A stretch of 64,000 nt of DNA, taken from DASXTC01 sp036505635. GTDB taxonomy: Bacteria > Acidobacteriota > Polarisedimenticolia > JACPZX01 > DASXTC01. The DNA is taken from the NCBI GenBank assembly GCA_036505635.1, contig DASXTC010000010.1, forward strand, positions 107,090 to 171,089. Reading direction: 5' to 3'. The notes under the pieces were generated by a model, which was given only the letters and a program-made list of their open reading frames with translations, had not been told where the DNA came from and ran no database searches. Positions 18,065 to 26,051 of this stretch are shown here, one piece after another; position 1 is the first letter of the stretch; each line of letters opens with the position of its first letter. The translations under genes were made by a program, and so were the position numbers.

Positions 18065-20910
18065 CTCACCGCGGGCGGCAGCGCGTTCCAGTTGAGTATG
18101 GCGTTCCAGAGGAGCCGGTAGTCGGATCGATTGAGGTCCCTGTGGATCGGGTTGAAATTGTAGGCGATGACGCGCCCCCTCTCCCCGGCGCCGGCGGGCA
18201 GGTCGAGGATGGCGGGGTACCCTTCCAGATCGTCCAGGTTCTTCGCGCCCCCGCTCACCACCATCTTGGTCTCCGCGCCTGAGCCCTCCTTTTTCGAGTC
18301 CGCCGGCTCCTCTTTGTCCTCGTCATCCTCCTTGTCATCCTCTCGCTCCGACTTGATCGGGCGCGTGCCCCACTGCGCGACCATCCACCGCCGGTCCGCC
18401 GGCCTCACGCGATAGACCGGAAACTGCGTCCTGAAGACGGAGGCGACCTCGGGATAGCCGTATGCCAGAGGATGGTCGGGCCGCGAGAACTTGACGCGCA
18501 GCTCCACGCCGGGCGTGTCGGCGTCGCCGCCGCCGCGGCTCACGTCGCGCACGAGCCCCCCTTCCAGCGGCAGCGCCGAGGCGTTGCCGAGCGTGATCAG
18601 CAGGCCCCCGTCGTCGAGGAACCGCGACAGGCTCGCCATCCCGACCCAGCCGATCCCACCGGTGATGTCGTCGGAGGCGTCGGGCACGCCGTGGCTCGGG
18701 TACTCGGGGGTCTTCGTGTAGGCGAGGGGCCCGAACCTGGTGTCGAGCCCGTGGATCTGATCCTTGAGGCGGAGGTAGACGTTGCCGTACAGGATGATGT
18801 CGAAGCGGGAACGCAGCCCGCCCGCGCGGATCTCCTCGTCGCGGATATAGGTGTAAGGGATCTTCTCGCGGTCGAGCACCAGACGCACCCAACCGATCGA
18901 CTCGGTGTCGGCCCAGGGGTGCCAGACGGCCAGACGTGGAAGATCCGCCTCGTGACGCGCGACCTCGGGCGGGGCCGGCACGCTCGTGAAATCGAGCGCC
19001 AGCTCCGAGGCCACCTTTCCCAGTGCGTCGTCCAGCCCGGCCTGCGCCGGGATCACCCACGAGCCGGCGGGATACTCGGTCGTCCCCAGCTTGAAGGGTT
19101 TCTCTGCGATCTCGACCGTGAAGCCGGCCAGCCTGAAGCGCGCCGTGAACATCCCCACGTGTCCCGTCTCCTTGAGCAGGTAGACCGGCCCCGAGCCGGA
19201 CACGCTCCCCGAGACCGTCACGTCGGCCGCCAGCGGCTCGACCGGCGCCGAAGTGATCGCCTGGTCGTCGATTCGTTTGGCCTCCACGCCGTAATGCACC
19301 GGCAGCGACCACGACACATCGTCGTAAGGCTCGTACGGGGTGTCAGAGGGGAATTTCTGCGGCTCGAGAAGATCGACCGCGTAGTTGCGGTACGGCTGGT
19401 CGAGACGCACCACGAACGAGCCCGCGGGGAATTCCCCCTCCTTGACCTTGATCGGCTCCTTCGCCCGCGAGACCTCGATCCGGTGCGACATCAGCAGGTT
19501 CACCATCCGGGCGACGCGCCTGCGGTCCCCCTGGTCCGCCGGGATCACGAACGCGAAGGGCTTCCCCTCCACCCCCTTGCGCCACGAGTTGTGTCCCTTC
19601 CGGTAGAAGTTGCGCAACAGCTCCTTCGCGTTCTTCGCGGTCCAATCCAGGATCGACAGGCAGCCGCTCTCCATGTAGTTGGTGTTGTCGCGCAGCGACC
19701 ATTTGAACGTCTTGTCCGGGGGCCAGGCGCGATACCATTCCTTCGAGGTGACCGGCTTGTCCACGTACCGTTCCTCGCCGGCGCGCAGCGTCCGCTCCAC
19801 GGTCTCGGCGGTGTGATTGCCGAAGGTCTCGTAACCGCGCCCGATGCTGTTGTGGTTGCTCGCCACGGAGTCGAGATAATGAAGGCCCCACGACTCGCCG
19901 AACCCCCACGTCCAGACCCCCGGCATCCCCAGACCGGTCAGCGCCGTCACCTCCGCGAACGACATCTCGAGCCATTCGCTGGTCGTGATCGGGTCGAGAT
20001 TGGCGTTGTAGGGGCCGGTGCCGTTCCAGGTGTGCAACAGGGGGATCGACTCGTGGAGGTCGTGCACGACGGTCGGGTGGTAGTCGTAGAACATCCGGTG
20101 CACGGCGCGCGTCAGCTCGAGGGCCTTCTGGTGCGTATCGCGGTTGTTGTCGTGAAAGACGTAGTAGCCCCAGTAGGGCGGATTGAGCTCGGGGAGGTTC
20201 TCGAAGTCGGTCTTGCCCTTCAAGTACCGGTAGAACCAGTCGACGTACTTGTCGCGCCCATCGGGCTCGGACACCGGGTTGATGAGGACCACGACGTTCT
20301 CGCGGATGCGCCGGATCATCGGCTGCTCGGAAACGGCGAGCCGGTAGGCCAGCTCCATGACCATCTCGGGGCTTCCGGTCTCCATCGAGTGCAGCCCGGC
20401 GTTGAAGTAGTAAACGGGCCGCGCCGTGGCGATGATCCGTTCGGCCTTCTCGGGTCCGGTGATCCGCGGGTCGGCCAGCGCCGCGGTGGCCTGCTTGAGC
20501 CGCGTCAGATCCCGGATGCCGGCCTCGTCGGAGACTGCCACCAGCAGGATCTCGCGTCCCTCCTCTGACCTGCCGATCACCTCCACCTTCACGCGATCGG
20601 TGGCGCGGTCCAGCTCGCGGAAGTAGCCGTAGATTTTTTCGGTGCGCGAGAGCTCTCCGGCGGCGCCCACCACGTGCCCGAGGTACTTCGCCGGCGATGG
20701 GACCGTCTTCGAGTCGGGCACGTAAGCCACCCAGGGGTTCACGAAGCGGGCCTCGGTCGTGAACCTGGCGATCGCCTCGGCGGAGCCGGGCTCGGGTGTG
20801 TCGGGCGCGTAGGGGCCGTCGTCGCCGGCGCCGGCCCGGCCGATCGGGGCGAGGGCGAGGCAGAGGATCATGAGGGCGGTCGCCCGTCGCACCGCGGGAC
20901 GCGCGCTCAC
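18061..20910 (-). CDS. M14-family zinc carboxypeptidase, secreted
   Basis: A 949-residue secreted metallopeptidase. A signal peptide (ATALMILCLALAPIGRAGAG) precedes the M14 catalytic domain. The first two zinc ligands are in NAGLHSMETGSPEM (H174 and E177), and the third is in TVVHDLHES (H283 or H286). The region after about residue 430 is a long accessory part with no motif I recognise. A low-complexity Asp/Glu/Lys tract (SEREDDKEDDEDKEE) lies at about residues 845-860. Proteins of this size and layout are common secreted M14 peptidases in Acidobacteria-like genomes, and peptide scavenging is the likely role. The GTG start at 20910 overlaps the sulfatase-fold stop (GTGA) and the stop overlaps the next gene the same way, so three genes are coupled. 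Confidence 0.9.
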   Translation of the reverse strand: MSARPAVRRATALMILCLALAPIGRAGAGDDGPYAPDTPEPGSAEAIARFTTEARFVNPWVAYVPDSKTVPSPAKYLGHVVGAAGELSRTEKIYGYFRELDRATDRVKVEVIGRSEEGREILLVAVSDEAGIRDLTRLKQATAALADPRITGPEKAERIIATARPVYYFNAGLHSMETGSPEMVMELAYRLAVSEQPMIRRIRENVVVLINPVSEPDGRDKYVDWFYRYLKGKTDFENLPELNPPYWGYYVFHDNNRDTHQKALELTRAVHRMFYDYHPTVVHDLHESIPLLHTWNGTGPYNANLDPITTSEWLEMSFAEVTALTGLGMPGVWTWGFGESWGLHYLDSVASNHNSIGRGYETFGNHTAETVERTLRAGEERYVDKPVTSKEWYRAWPPDKTFKWSLRDNTNYMESGCLSILDWTAKNAKELLRNFYRKGHNSWRKGVEGKPFAFVIPADQGDRRRVARMVNLLMSHRIEVSRAKEPIKVKEGEFPAGSFVVRLDQPYRNYAVDLLEPQKFPSDTPYEPYDDVSWSLPVHYGVEAKRIDDQAITSAPVEPLAADVTVSGSVSGSGPVYLLKETGHVGMFTARFRLAGFTVEIAEKPFKLGTTEYPAGSWVIPAQAGLDDALGKVASELALDFTSVPAPPEVARHEADLPRLAVWHPWADTESIGWVRLVLDREKIPYTYIRDEEIRAGGLRSRFDIILYGNVYLRLKDQIHGLDTRFGPLAYTKTPEYPSHGVPDASDDITGGIGWVGMASLSRFLDDGGLLITLGNASALPLEGGLVRDVSRGGGDADTPGVELRVKFSRPDHPLAYGYPEVASVFRTQFPVYRVRPADRRWMVAQWGTRPIKSEREDDKEDDEDKEEPADSKKEGSGAETKMVVSGGAKNLDDLEGYPAILDLPAGAGERGRVIAYNFNPIHRDLNRSDYRLLWNAILNWNALPPAVR

Positions 20911-23372
20911 TGGATGTAGCCGAGGCTGCGCAGCCTCTCCAGCTCCTCGGCGCTCATCGCCTGGGTCGCCTCGGAGTCCGGCATCAGACGTCCCGCCTCC
21001 ACCAGGGATCTCCAGGCTGACAGCTGTCCCGCGAGCCGGGCGACGACGTCCTGGTGATCGGCCGCCACGTCGTGCCGGTTGAGCGGGTCGGCCCGCGCGT
21101 CGTAAAGCTCGAACTCGGGGCCGCCTGCCTGACGCTTCGTGTTGTGGATCAGCTTCCAGCCCTCGACGACGAGCGCGTACGATTCGGTCCCGTGAGGAGG
21201 CGGCGCGCCGCCGGAGACCGGGTCGGTCTCCGCCTTCTCCGAGACGGCGGGGAGGCCCCGCGTGCCGGAATCCTCGGCCGCCGAAAGGGCCCCCGGCGCA
21301 CCCGGCCGGCCGGCGCGCAGGAGCGCCGCCAGGCTCCTGCCCTGGATCCCCGCGGGCGCGGGGAGCCCGCTCAGCTCCAGAAGGGTGGGCATCACATCGA
21401 TCGTACGGACCGTCTCGTTGACGACGGTCCCCGGCGGGAGGACCCCGGGCCCCCAGAAGATCAGCGGCACGTTCGTCAGCTCGCCGTAGACGGTCTGGCC
21501 GTGGAAGGTCCGGCCGTGCTCGAGGAACTCCTCGCCATGATCGCCGATGAAGACGATGAGGGTCCGCCGGTCGATCCCCATGCTCTCGAGCCGCTCCAGG
21601 AGCCTTCCGACCTCCACGTCCATCCCACGGATCGAGCCGTCGTACCAGTCGCGATCGTGGGAGACGTAGGACTCCGGGTCGAAGCCCGCGCGGGCCATCT
21701 CGTCGCGCGTCGGCATCCCGAACCGCTTCATGAGGGGGTCGGAGATGAACTTGCGCACCTCCTTTGCCTGGCGTTCATGCTCCTGTGTCTTGCCCGCGTC
21801 GGCCCACATCGTGTCGTAAGGCGGGTTGGGCTTGTACGGATCATGGGGGTCCGACACGTGGAGGAAGACGAAGAAGGGGACATCGCGGTGCAGCTCCAGC
21901 CAGGGGAGGAGCCGGTCCACGTACTCCCTGGACGTCTTGCTCGACTCCTGATCGGACAGCGAGCCGTCCTCGTGCAGCTCCTCGACCCCCTGGTGCATGT
22001 TGGTGAACGCGCCCGTGAAGAGGATCGAGGAGAGCGTCAGTGTGGCGTAGCCGGCGTCGCGGTAGACCTCGGGCAGCGTGACGGCCGATGAGGGGAGACG
22101 ATCCGCGAACTCCTTCACGGTGTGCGATGAGGGGTAGAGCGACGTGAAGAGCGACGGCGTGGAGACCTTCGTCCAGGTCGCCTGGGACACGCAATCCGCG
22201 AAGAGCACCCCCTGGGCCGCCATCCGGCCCAGCACGGGGGAGGTGGGCCGGCTATACCCGTAGATGTCGAGGTGGTCGCGACGAAGCGTGTCGGCCCAGA
22301 TCACGATGACTCCGCGGGGGCGCTCCGTCGCGCCGGACGCGGCGGCCACAGCTCGAGTTTCATGGTCGCGCACGACGGGAGCGCCCCAGAACCCGAGGCT
22401 CCCGGTCCTCTCGGCGCCCAGCGAGAAGGCGAGGGTGACCGTCGTTCCCGCGAAACCGGACAGGTCGACGGGGGTAGACTCCCATCGGTGGGGCGTCGTG
22501 ACGGTGCGCTTCAGCAGTACCTTCTCGTCCGCGACGGCATCCTGGCCCTCGCGGCGCACCGCCACGCTGAAGGTGACGGGTTCGTCCTCGACCGTGCCGA
22601 TCCCCAGGTCGAGCCAGGGATGGGAGGGGAGCGCCACCTTCATGAGGATCGTCTCCGGCGAGCGCGACACGAGCGTCTCGCGGTAGACCTCCGAGAGCCC
22701 CTGCCAGCCCACCCCCGAAGGGATCGAGGCCAGGTGTTCCCTGCGCAGTATCAGCCTCACCGACTCGATCTCGAAGGTCGCCCCGGCGACGTCGGTGGGC
22801 CGCAAGAGGAGATGGCGCGTGCGGGGCGCCGTCACCGCACGGCGCGGGCGCAGCGTGTAGGTGCGGATCTGCTCGCCGGCCACGATCGGGCTGGAGGCCA
22901 GCCAGGGGAACGCGCGGCCGTCCTCGACGACGCGGGCGAAGTCGATCTTCTCGTCCCCTTCGAACGAGACCGCGAGGTTGCTTCCGGCGGAGGCCCGCAT
23001 CCGGATCTCGACGGCATGGACCAGATCCCGGCCTTCCAGCCCCTTGTCCCGCTCGACGTGCAGGAGCGGGAAATCGTCGGCGCTCATGCCGATCAGGCGC
23101 CCATCGCGCACCGCCAGACCCGTCACCCCCGCGCCGGCCTGCCAGCCGCGCGTGGCGGCCGGCCCGATCATCGCTGCAGAGGAGGCCGCTCCGTCGAACC
23201 GCCACTCGGTCCTGGCCGGCAGGGGAGAGGCGCCGTCGGCGCGCCCCGCCACCTGGGCGGTCCCGTAAAGGTCGATCAGCCTGGTCGTCGAGGGAGCTGG
23301 CGGCTGCGGGGCGCCGCAGGCCGAGAACGTGAGCACGATTGCCGTCAGAGCGAAGAGGCTGCGGACGCGCAC
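20907..23372 (-). CDS. sulfatase-fold lipoprotein C
   Basis: An 821-residue predicted lipoprotein. The signal MRVRSLFALTAIVLTFSAC has a lipobox ending at C19. Residues about 30-340 form a beta-rich region with no identified family. The alkaline-phosphatase-superfamily domain follows, with WADTLRRDHLDIYGYSRPTS (D361) and FIGDHGEEFLEHG. The nucleophile position is Thr401 in TWTKVSTPSLFTS; even the Pro of C-x-P-S-R is Val. It therefore belongs with the other two Thr-type proteins here and is unlikely to be a formylglycine sulfatase. It ends LRSLGYIQ. The start is GTG 23372, with GAGGTG just upstream and a TAGAAT hexamer at 23396-23401. Its stop supplies the GTG of the M14 peptidase gene. Confidence 0.88.
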   Translation of the reverse strand: MRVRSLFALTAIVLTFSACGAPQPPAPSTTRLIDLYGTAQVAGRADGASPLPARTEWRFDGAASSAAMIGPAATRGWQAGAGVTGLAVRDGRLIGMSADDFPLLHVERDKGLEGRDLVHAVEIRMRASAGSNLAVSFEGDEKIDFARVVEDGRAFPWLASSPIVAGEQIRTYTLRPRRAVTAPRTRHLLLRPTDVAGATFEIESVRLILRREHLASIPSGVGWQGLSEVYRETLVSRSPETILMKVALPSHPWLDLGIGTVEDEPVTFSVAVRREGQDAVADEKVLLKRTVTTPHRWESTPVDLSGFAGTTVTLAFSLGAERTGSLGFWGAPVVRDHETRAVAAASGATERPRGVIVIWADTLRRDHLDIYGYSRPTSPVLGRMAAQGVLFADCVSQATWTKVSTPSLFTSLYPSSHTVKEFADRLPSSAVTLPEVYRDAGYATLTLSSILFTGAFTNMHQGVEELHEDGSLSDQESSKTSREYVDRLLPWLELHRDVPFFVFLHVSDPHDPYKPNPPYDTMWADAGKTQEHERQAKEVRKFISDPLMKRFGMPTRDEMARAGFDPESYVSHDRDWYDGSIRGMDVEVGRLLERLESMGIDRRTLIVFIGDHGEEFLEHGRTFHGQTVYGELTNVPLIFWGPGVLPPGTVVNETVRTIDVMPTLLELSGLPAPAGIQGRSLAALLRAGRPGAPGALSAAEDSGTRGLPAVSEKAETDPVSGGAPPPHGTESYALVVEGWKLIHNTKRQAGGPEFELYDARADPLNRHDVAADHQDVVARLAGQLSAWRSLVEAGRLMPDSEATQAMSAEELERLRSLGYIQ

Positions 23373-23395
23373 GGGGCACCTCGAGAGAAAGGGTG

Positions 23396-23401
23396 ATTCT
23401 A
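23396..23401 (-). promoter_or_regulatory. -10 hexamer TAGAAT for sulfatase-fold gene C
   Basis: TAGAAT on the minus strand, 23 bases before the GTG at 23372. The predicted leader of about 17 bases holds the GAGGTG Shine-Dalgarno, so this start is conventional. The only convincing promoter-like site in the 72-base gap 23373-23444. Confidence 0.4.
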
Positions 23402-23444
23402 CAGGAACCGAGGTCGCGCGGAAAGTCCGGACTCGGTCCGGGTG

Positions 23445-24080
23445 TCACCTGCAGCCGAGCGTCATGAGAGACCCTTCGTAGGCCTTCCACGCCGCGGTGG
23501 CCTCCTCGGGGCGGACTCGCAGGCGCCTCTGGTCGATCACGGTGAGGCCGCCGCGACGGAAGGCATCGGCCCAGCCGGCGGCGTCGAGCAGCTTCATGGG
23601 GACGCCGAGCTCGGACGGCCACGAGTGGCTCTCGGCGTTCTCGGCGTAGTAGTCCACCACGCAGGCGAAGGATCCGCCCGGACGCAGCAGCTCGCGCACG
23701 CGTCGCAGCGCCGCTCCCAGATCGGGCAGGTAGTAGAAGACCTCCATCGAGAAGATGGCGTCATAGGGCGCGCCGGGCGGATCGATCTCGGGGAAGGAGC
23801 CGGCGGCGAACTCGGCGTTGGGACACCCCGTCGAGAGGATCCGGGCACGCGCGATCATCTCGCCGGAAAGGTCGATCCCGACGGCACGGCCCAGCGGCGC
23901 GGCCGAGGCGGCCCAGCGCACCACGTAGCCGTTGCCGCACCCGATGTCCAGGAATGTCGAGGAGTCTCGGAGCCCCAGCCGATCGAGAGCCATCCTCGCC
24001 GCGGGAGCGTGGCCCCGCTCCATCCCCTCGGCGCGGCCGCTGCGCGCCCACCCATCGAAGAGCTCCGCGACCTCGTTCAT
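23445..24080 (-). CDS. class I SAM-dependent methyltransferase
   Basis: A 211-residue methyltransferase of the Rossmann (class I) type. Motif I is TFLDIGCGNGYVVRWAA, followed by the acidic loop VGIDLSGEMI, motif II region YDAIFSMEVFYYLPDL and motif III LLRPGGSFACVVDYY. This is the Methyltransf_11/25 pattern and the substrate is not predictable. I chose ATG 24080 (MNEVAELFDGWARSG), where the family homology begins; a longer frame to 24197 would overlap the start of the divergent reductase. A TACAAT hexamer at 24135-24140 could drive it with a leader of about 50 bases. Confidence 0.88.
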   Translation of the reverse strand: MNEVAELFDGWARSGRAEGMERGHAPAARMALDRLGLRDSSTFLDIGCGNGYVVRWAASAAPLGRAVGIDLSGEMIARARILSTGCPNAEFAAGSFPEIDPPGAPYDAIFSMEVFYYLPDLGAALRRVRELLRPGGSFACVVDYYAENAESHSWPSELGVPMKLLDAAGWADAFRRGGLTVIDQRRLRVRPEEATAAWKAYEGSLMTLGCR

Positions 24081-24134
24081 GCGATCCCGCCCCCCATCTC
24101 GCCTCGACGCTCCCCTCCATCGGGGCGACGCGGC

Positions 24135-24166
24135 ATTGTATCCTCCCGCAAGGGCCGTGGTACGAT
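24135..24166. promoter_or_regulatory. divergent promoter region between methyltransferase and SDR genes
   Basis: The minus strand has TACAAT at 24135-24140 and the plus strand has TACGAT at 24161-24166. The plus-strand gene has a clear Shine-Dalgarno GGAGG at 24178-24182, 5 bases before ATG 24188. No good -35 elements are visible. Confidence 0.35.
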
Positions 24167-24187
24167 GAGCCTTCACTGGAGGCCGCC

Positions 24188-24925
24188 ATGGATCCACGGG
24201 GTAAAGTCGCCCTCATGACAGGGGGCGCCCGGATCGGACAGGCGGTGGCGCAGGAGCTGGCCCGCCGCGGATGCCACCTGGCGCTCACCTACCGCGAGTC
24301 GCGCGGCGCGGCCGACGCCACGGTGGCCGCCGCGCTCGAGCTGGGAGTCCGGGCCGAGGCCTTCCGGGCCGACGCGAGCCAGGAGACCCAGGTCGCCGCC
24401 GCGGTTGCCCAGGCGGCGGCCTCCCTCGGCGGCATCGACATCCTGATCAACATGGCCTCCAGCTACACGAGGGCCCCCCTGCCTCGCCTTGGGCTTGCGG
24501 CGTGGTCCGAGGCGCTCGACTCCAATGTCCTGAGCGCGTTTCTCTTTTCGGTGAAGGCGGCTCCTCTCATGAAGAAAGCGGGCGCGGGACGCATCATCAA
24601 CTTCAGCGACTGGCTCTCGGCCAGCGGCCGGCCCCGCTACGAGGGATACACGCCCTACTACGTCGCCAAGAAGGCGGTGGACGGCCTGACCGAGGCGCTC
24701 GCGCTCGACCTTGCGCCCGACATCCTCGTCAACTCCATCGCTCCTGGGCCGATCCTGCCTCCCACCGACCTGTCGGCCGAGGACAACGCCAAGGTGATCG
24801 CTGCCACACCGCTTCGCCGGTGGGGAGGCGCCGCGGAGATCGCCCGCGCGGTCCTCTTCCTGATCGAGACCGATTTCGTCACCGGCGAGTGCCTGCGGGT
24901 CGATGGCGGGCGCCACCTCTATTGA
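24188..24925 (+). CDS. short-chain dehydrogenase/reductase
   Basis: A 245-residue classical SDR. The cofactor loop is LMTGGARIGQAVAQELARRG (TGxxxxIG), followed by the NMAS turn in INMASSYTR and an active-site region with Ser/Tyr/Lys in PYYVAKKAVDGL. The C-terminus VTGECLRVDGGRHLY is typical of FabG/pteridine-reductase relatives. The RIG after the TGG is reminiscent of pteridine reductase-like SDRs, so a dihydropteridine or enoyl/keto substrate is possible; this is inference. The start is set by GGAGG 5 bases upstream. The next gene begins 54 bases downstream with its own -10. Confidence 0.9.
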   Translation: MDPRGKVALMTGGARIGQAVAQELARRGCHLALTYRESRGAADATVAAALELGVRAEAFRADASQETQVAAAVAQAAASLGGIDILINMASSYTRAPLPRLGLAAWSEALDSNVLSAFLFSVKAAPLMKKAGAGRIINFSDWLSASGRPRYEGYTPYYVAKKAVDGLTEALALDLAPDILVNSIAPGPILPPTDLSAEDNAKVIAATPLRRWGGAAEIARAVLFLIETDFVTGECLRVDGGRHLY

Positions 24926-24956
24926 CTCCGGGGCGGCGGGGAGTCGCGCCTGCTGC

Positions 24957-24977
24957 TATAGTGCGGCGTCCGGGAGG
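24957..24977 (+). promoter_or_regulatory. -10 TATAGT and Shine-Dalgarno for secreted protein gene
   Basis: TATAGT (5/6) at 24957-24962 and GGAGG at 24973-24977. The spacing favours the second of two adjacent ATGs (24983). No -35 is evident at 16-18 bases. Confidence 0.4.
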
Positions 24978-24979
24978 AG

Positions 24980-26047
24980 ATGATGATCCGCACGCTCGTA
25001 CTGCCTCTGCTGTTCGCCGCCGCGCCTGCCCCGGCCGCCGAGATGCCGCGCATCAACCTGGAGGCGCTGGACCGGACCCATCCGGGCTGGACGGCGACGG
25101 AACAGTCGGGGGATCCGAACGCCGGGGTCATCGCGGCCGAGCGGATCGTCTGGCCGATGTTCTACCTGCACTGGTTCCCCATTGAGAAAACCGGGGGGAC
25201 GCTCGGCGCCGGCGAGGCGGAGAAGCTCGTGTCGGAGCTCTGGCAAGGCCTGCCCCATGACGGGCCTCTGAAGGCCGAGAAGGTCCTGCTGCCGGCCCAC
25301 GAAGGGTTTCAGATCGAGACGACGACCTCCCATGGAGAGATGAGGAACCGGTATTACGTCTGGGCCTGCCCCGATTCAGGAAGGGTCTTCGTTGCGGATA
25401 CGATCCTGAATACGACGGTCAACGCGCCACAGATCCTGCTCGATTGGCAGCGCGACATGACCCGCACCGTGCGATGCCATGCGAAGGCGGCGGTCGATCA
25501 GTTTCCCCATCTCAACAAGCACTACGATGTGCCAGGCGGCGGCGTCTCTTACGCGATGCCCTTTCTCTGGGCGCCCATCGAGGGGTATCGGATCCAGACG
25601 AGCTTCGGGGAGCATGAGTTCGGCCCTCCCCACGTCGCCGTGACGCTCAAGGAGGGCCAGGACCTGGCGCTCGCCTCCGATGCGATGCTGCGGCTCTACC
25701 TGACCTGGCGGCCGTCGCCCGACGACTTCCCGATGAGCTACGAGGTGCTCAAGAAGGAGACCGAGGATTTCTGGCTCTCTCGGGCAAAGGACATCATGGT
25801 CGAGGAGATGCGGGCCCAGGGCGGGATCTGGATCATGGAGGGGCGCGCGCGCCTCGGACCTTCCGGCGCCCAGGTGCCGCCCGCTCGCGCCCACAAATTC
25901 CGGAGCTGGCTGTGGCGGGACAAGGGCAAGCTCTACCTCGCGGTTGGCACCATCGCCGGCGTGCGGTTCGGCCGCAGGTTCCCCTCGCAGACGGTCGCGA
26001 CGTGGGACCGAGTCCTGCAGGAGATGCTCCAGTCAATCACTCCCTGA
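24980..26047 (+). CDS. secreted protein of unknown function
   Basis: 355 residues with a signal peptide (MMIRTLVLPLLFAAAPAPAA, cleavage likely after the AxA). The mature part is rich in Trp and His (WPMFYLHWFP, RNRYYVWACPDSGRVFVADT, FRSWLWRDKGKLYLAVG), with only a single Cys pair. I recognise no family; the composition suggests a globular periplasmic domain, perhaps duplicated. Two adjacent ATGs exist at 24980 and 24983, and GGAGG spacing favours the latter. The M20 peptidase gene starts 4 bases after its stop, so the pair is almost certainly one transcript and may share a role in peptide handling. No function is assigned. Confidence 0.8.
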   Translation: MMIRTLVLPLLFAAAPAPAAEMPRINLEALDRTHPGWTATEQSGDPNAGVIAAERIVWPMFYLHWFPIEKTGGTLGAGEAEKLVSELWQGLPHDGPLKAEKVLLPAHEGFQIETTTSHGEMRNRYYVWACPDSGRVFVADTILNTTVNAPQILLDWQRDMTRTVRCHAKAAVDQFPHLNKHYDVPGGGVSYAMPFLWAPIEGYRIQTSFGEHEFGPPHVAVTLKEGQDLALASDAMLRLYLTWRPSPDDFPMSYEVLKKETEDFWLSRAKDIMVEEMRAQGGIWIMEGRARLGPSGAQVPPARAHKFRSWLWRDKGKLYLAVGTIAGVRFGRRFPSQTVATWDRVLQEMLQSITP

Positions 26048-26051
26048 GCCC

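Noticed and set aside
18290..18360. Lys/Asp/Glu tract in the M14 peptidase as a frameshift or assembly artefact
   Set aside because: The frame stays open on both sides with matching codon use, so it reads as a natural charged linker.
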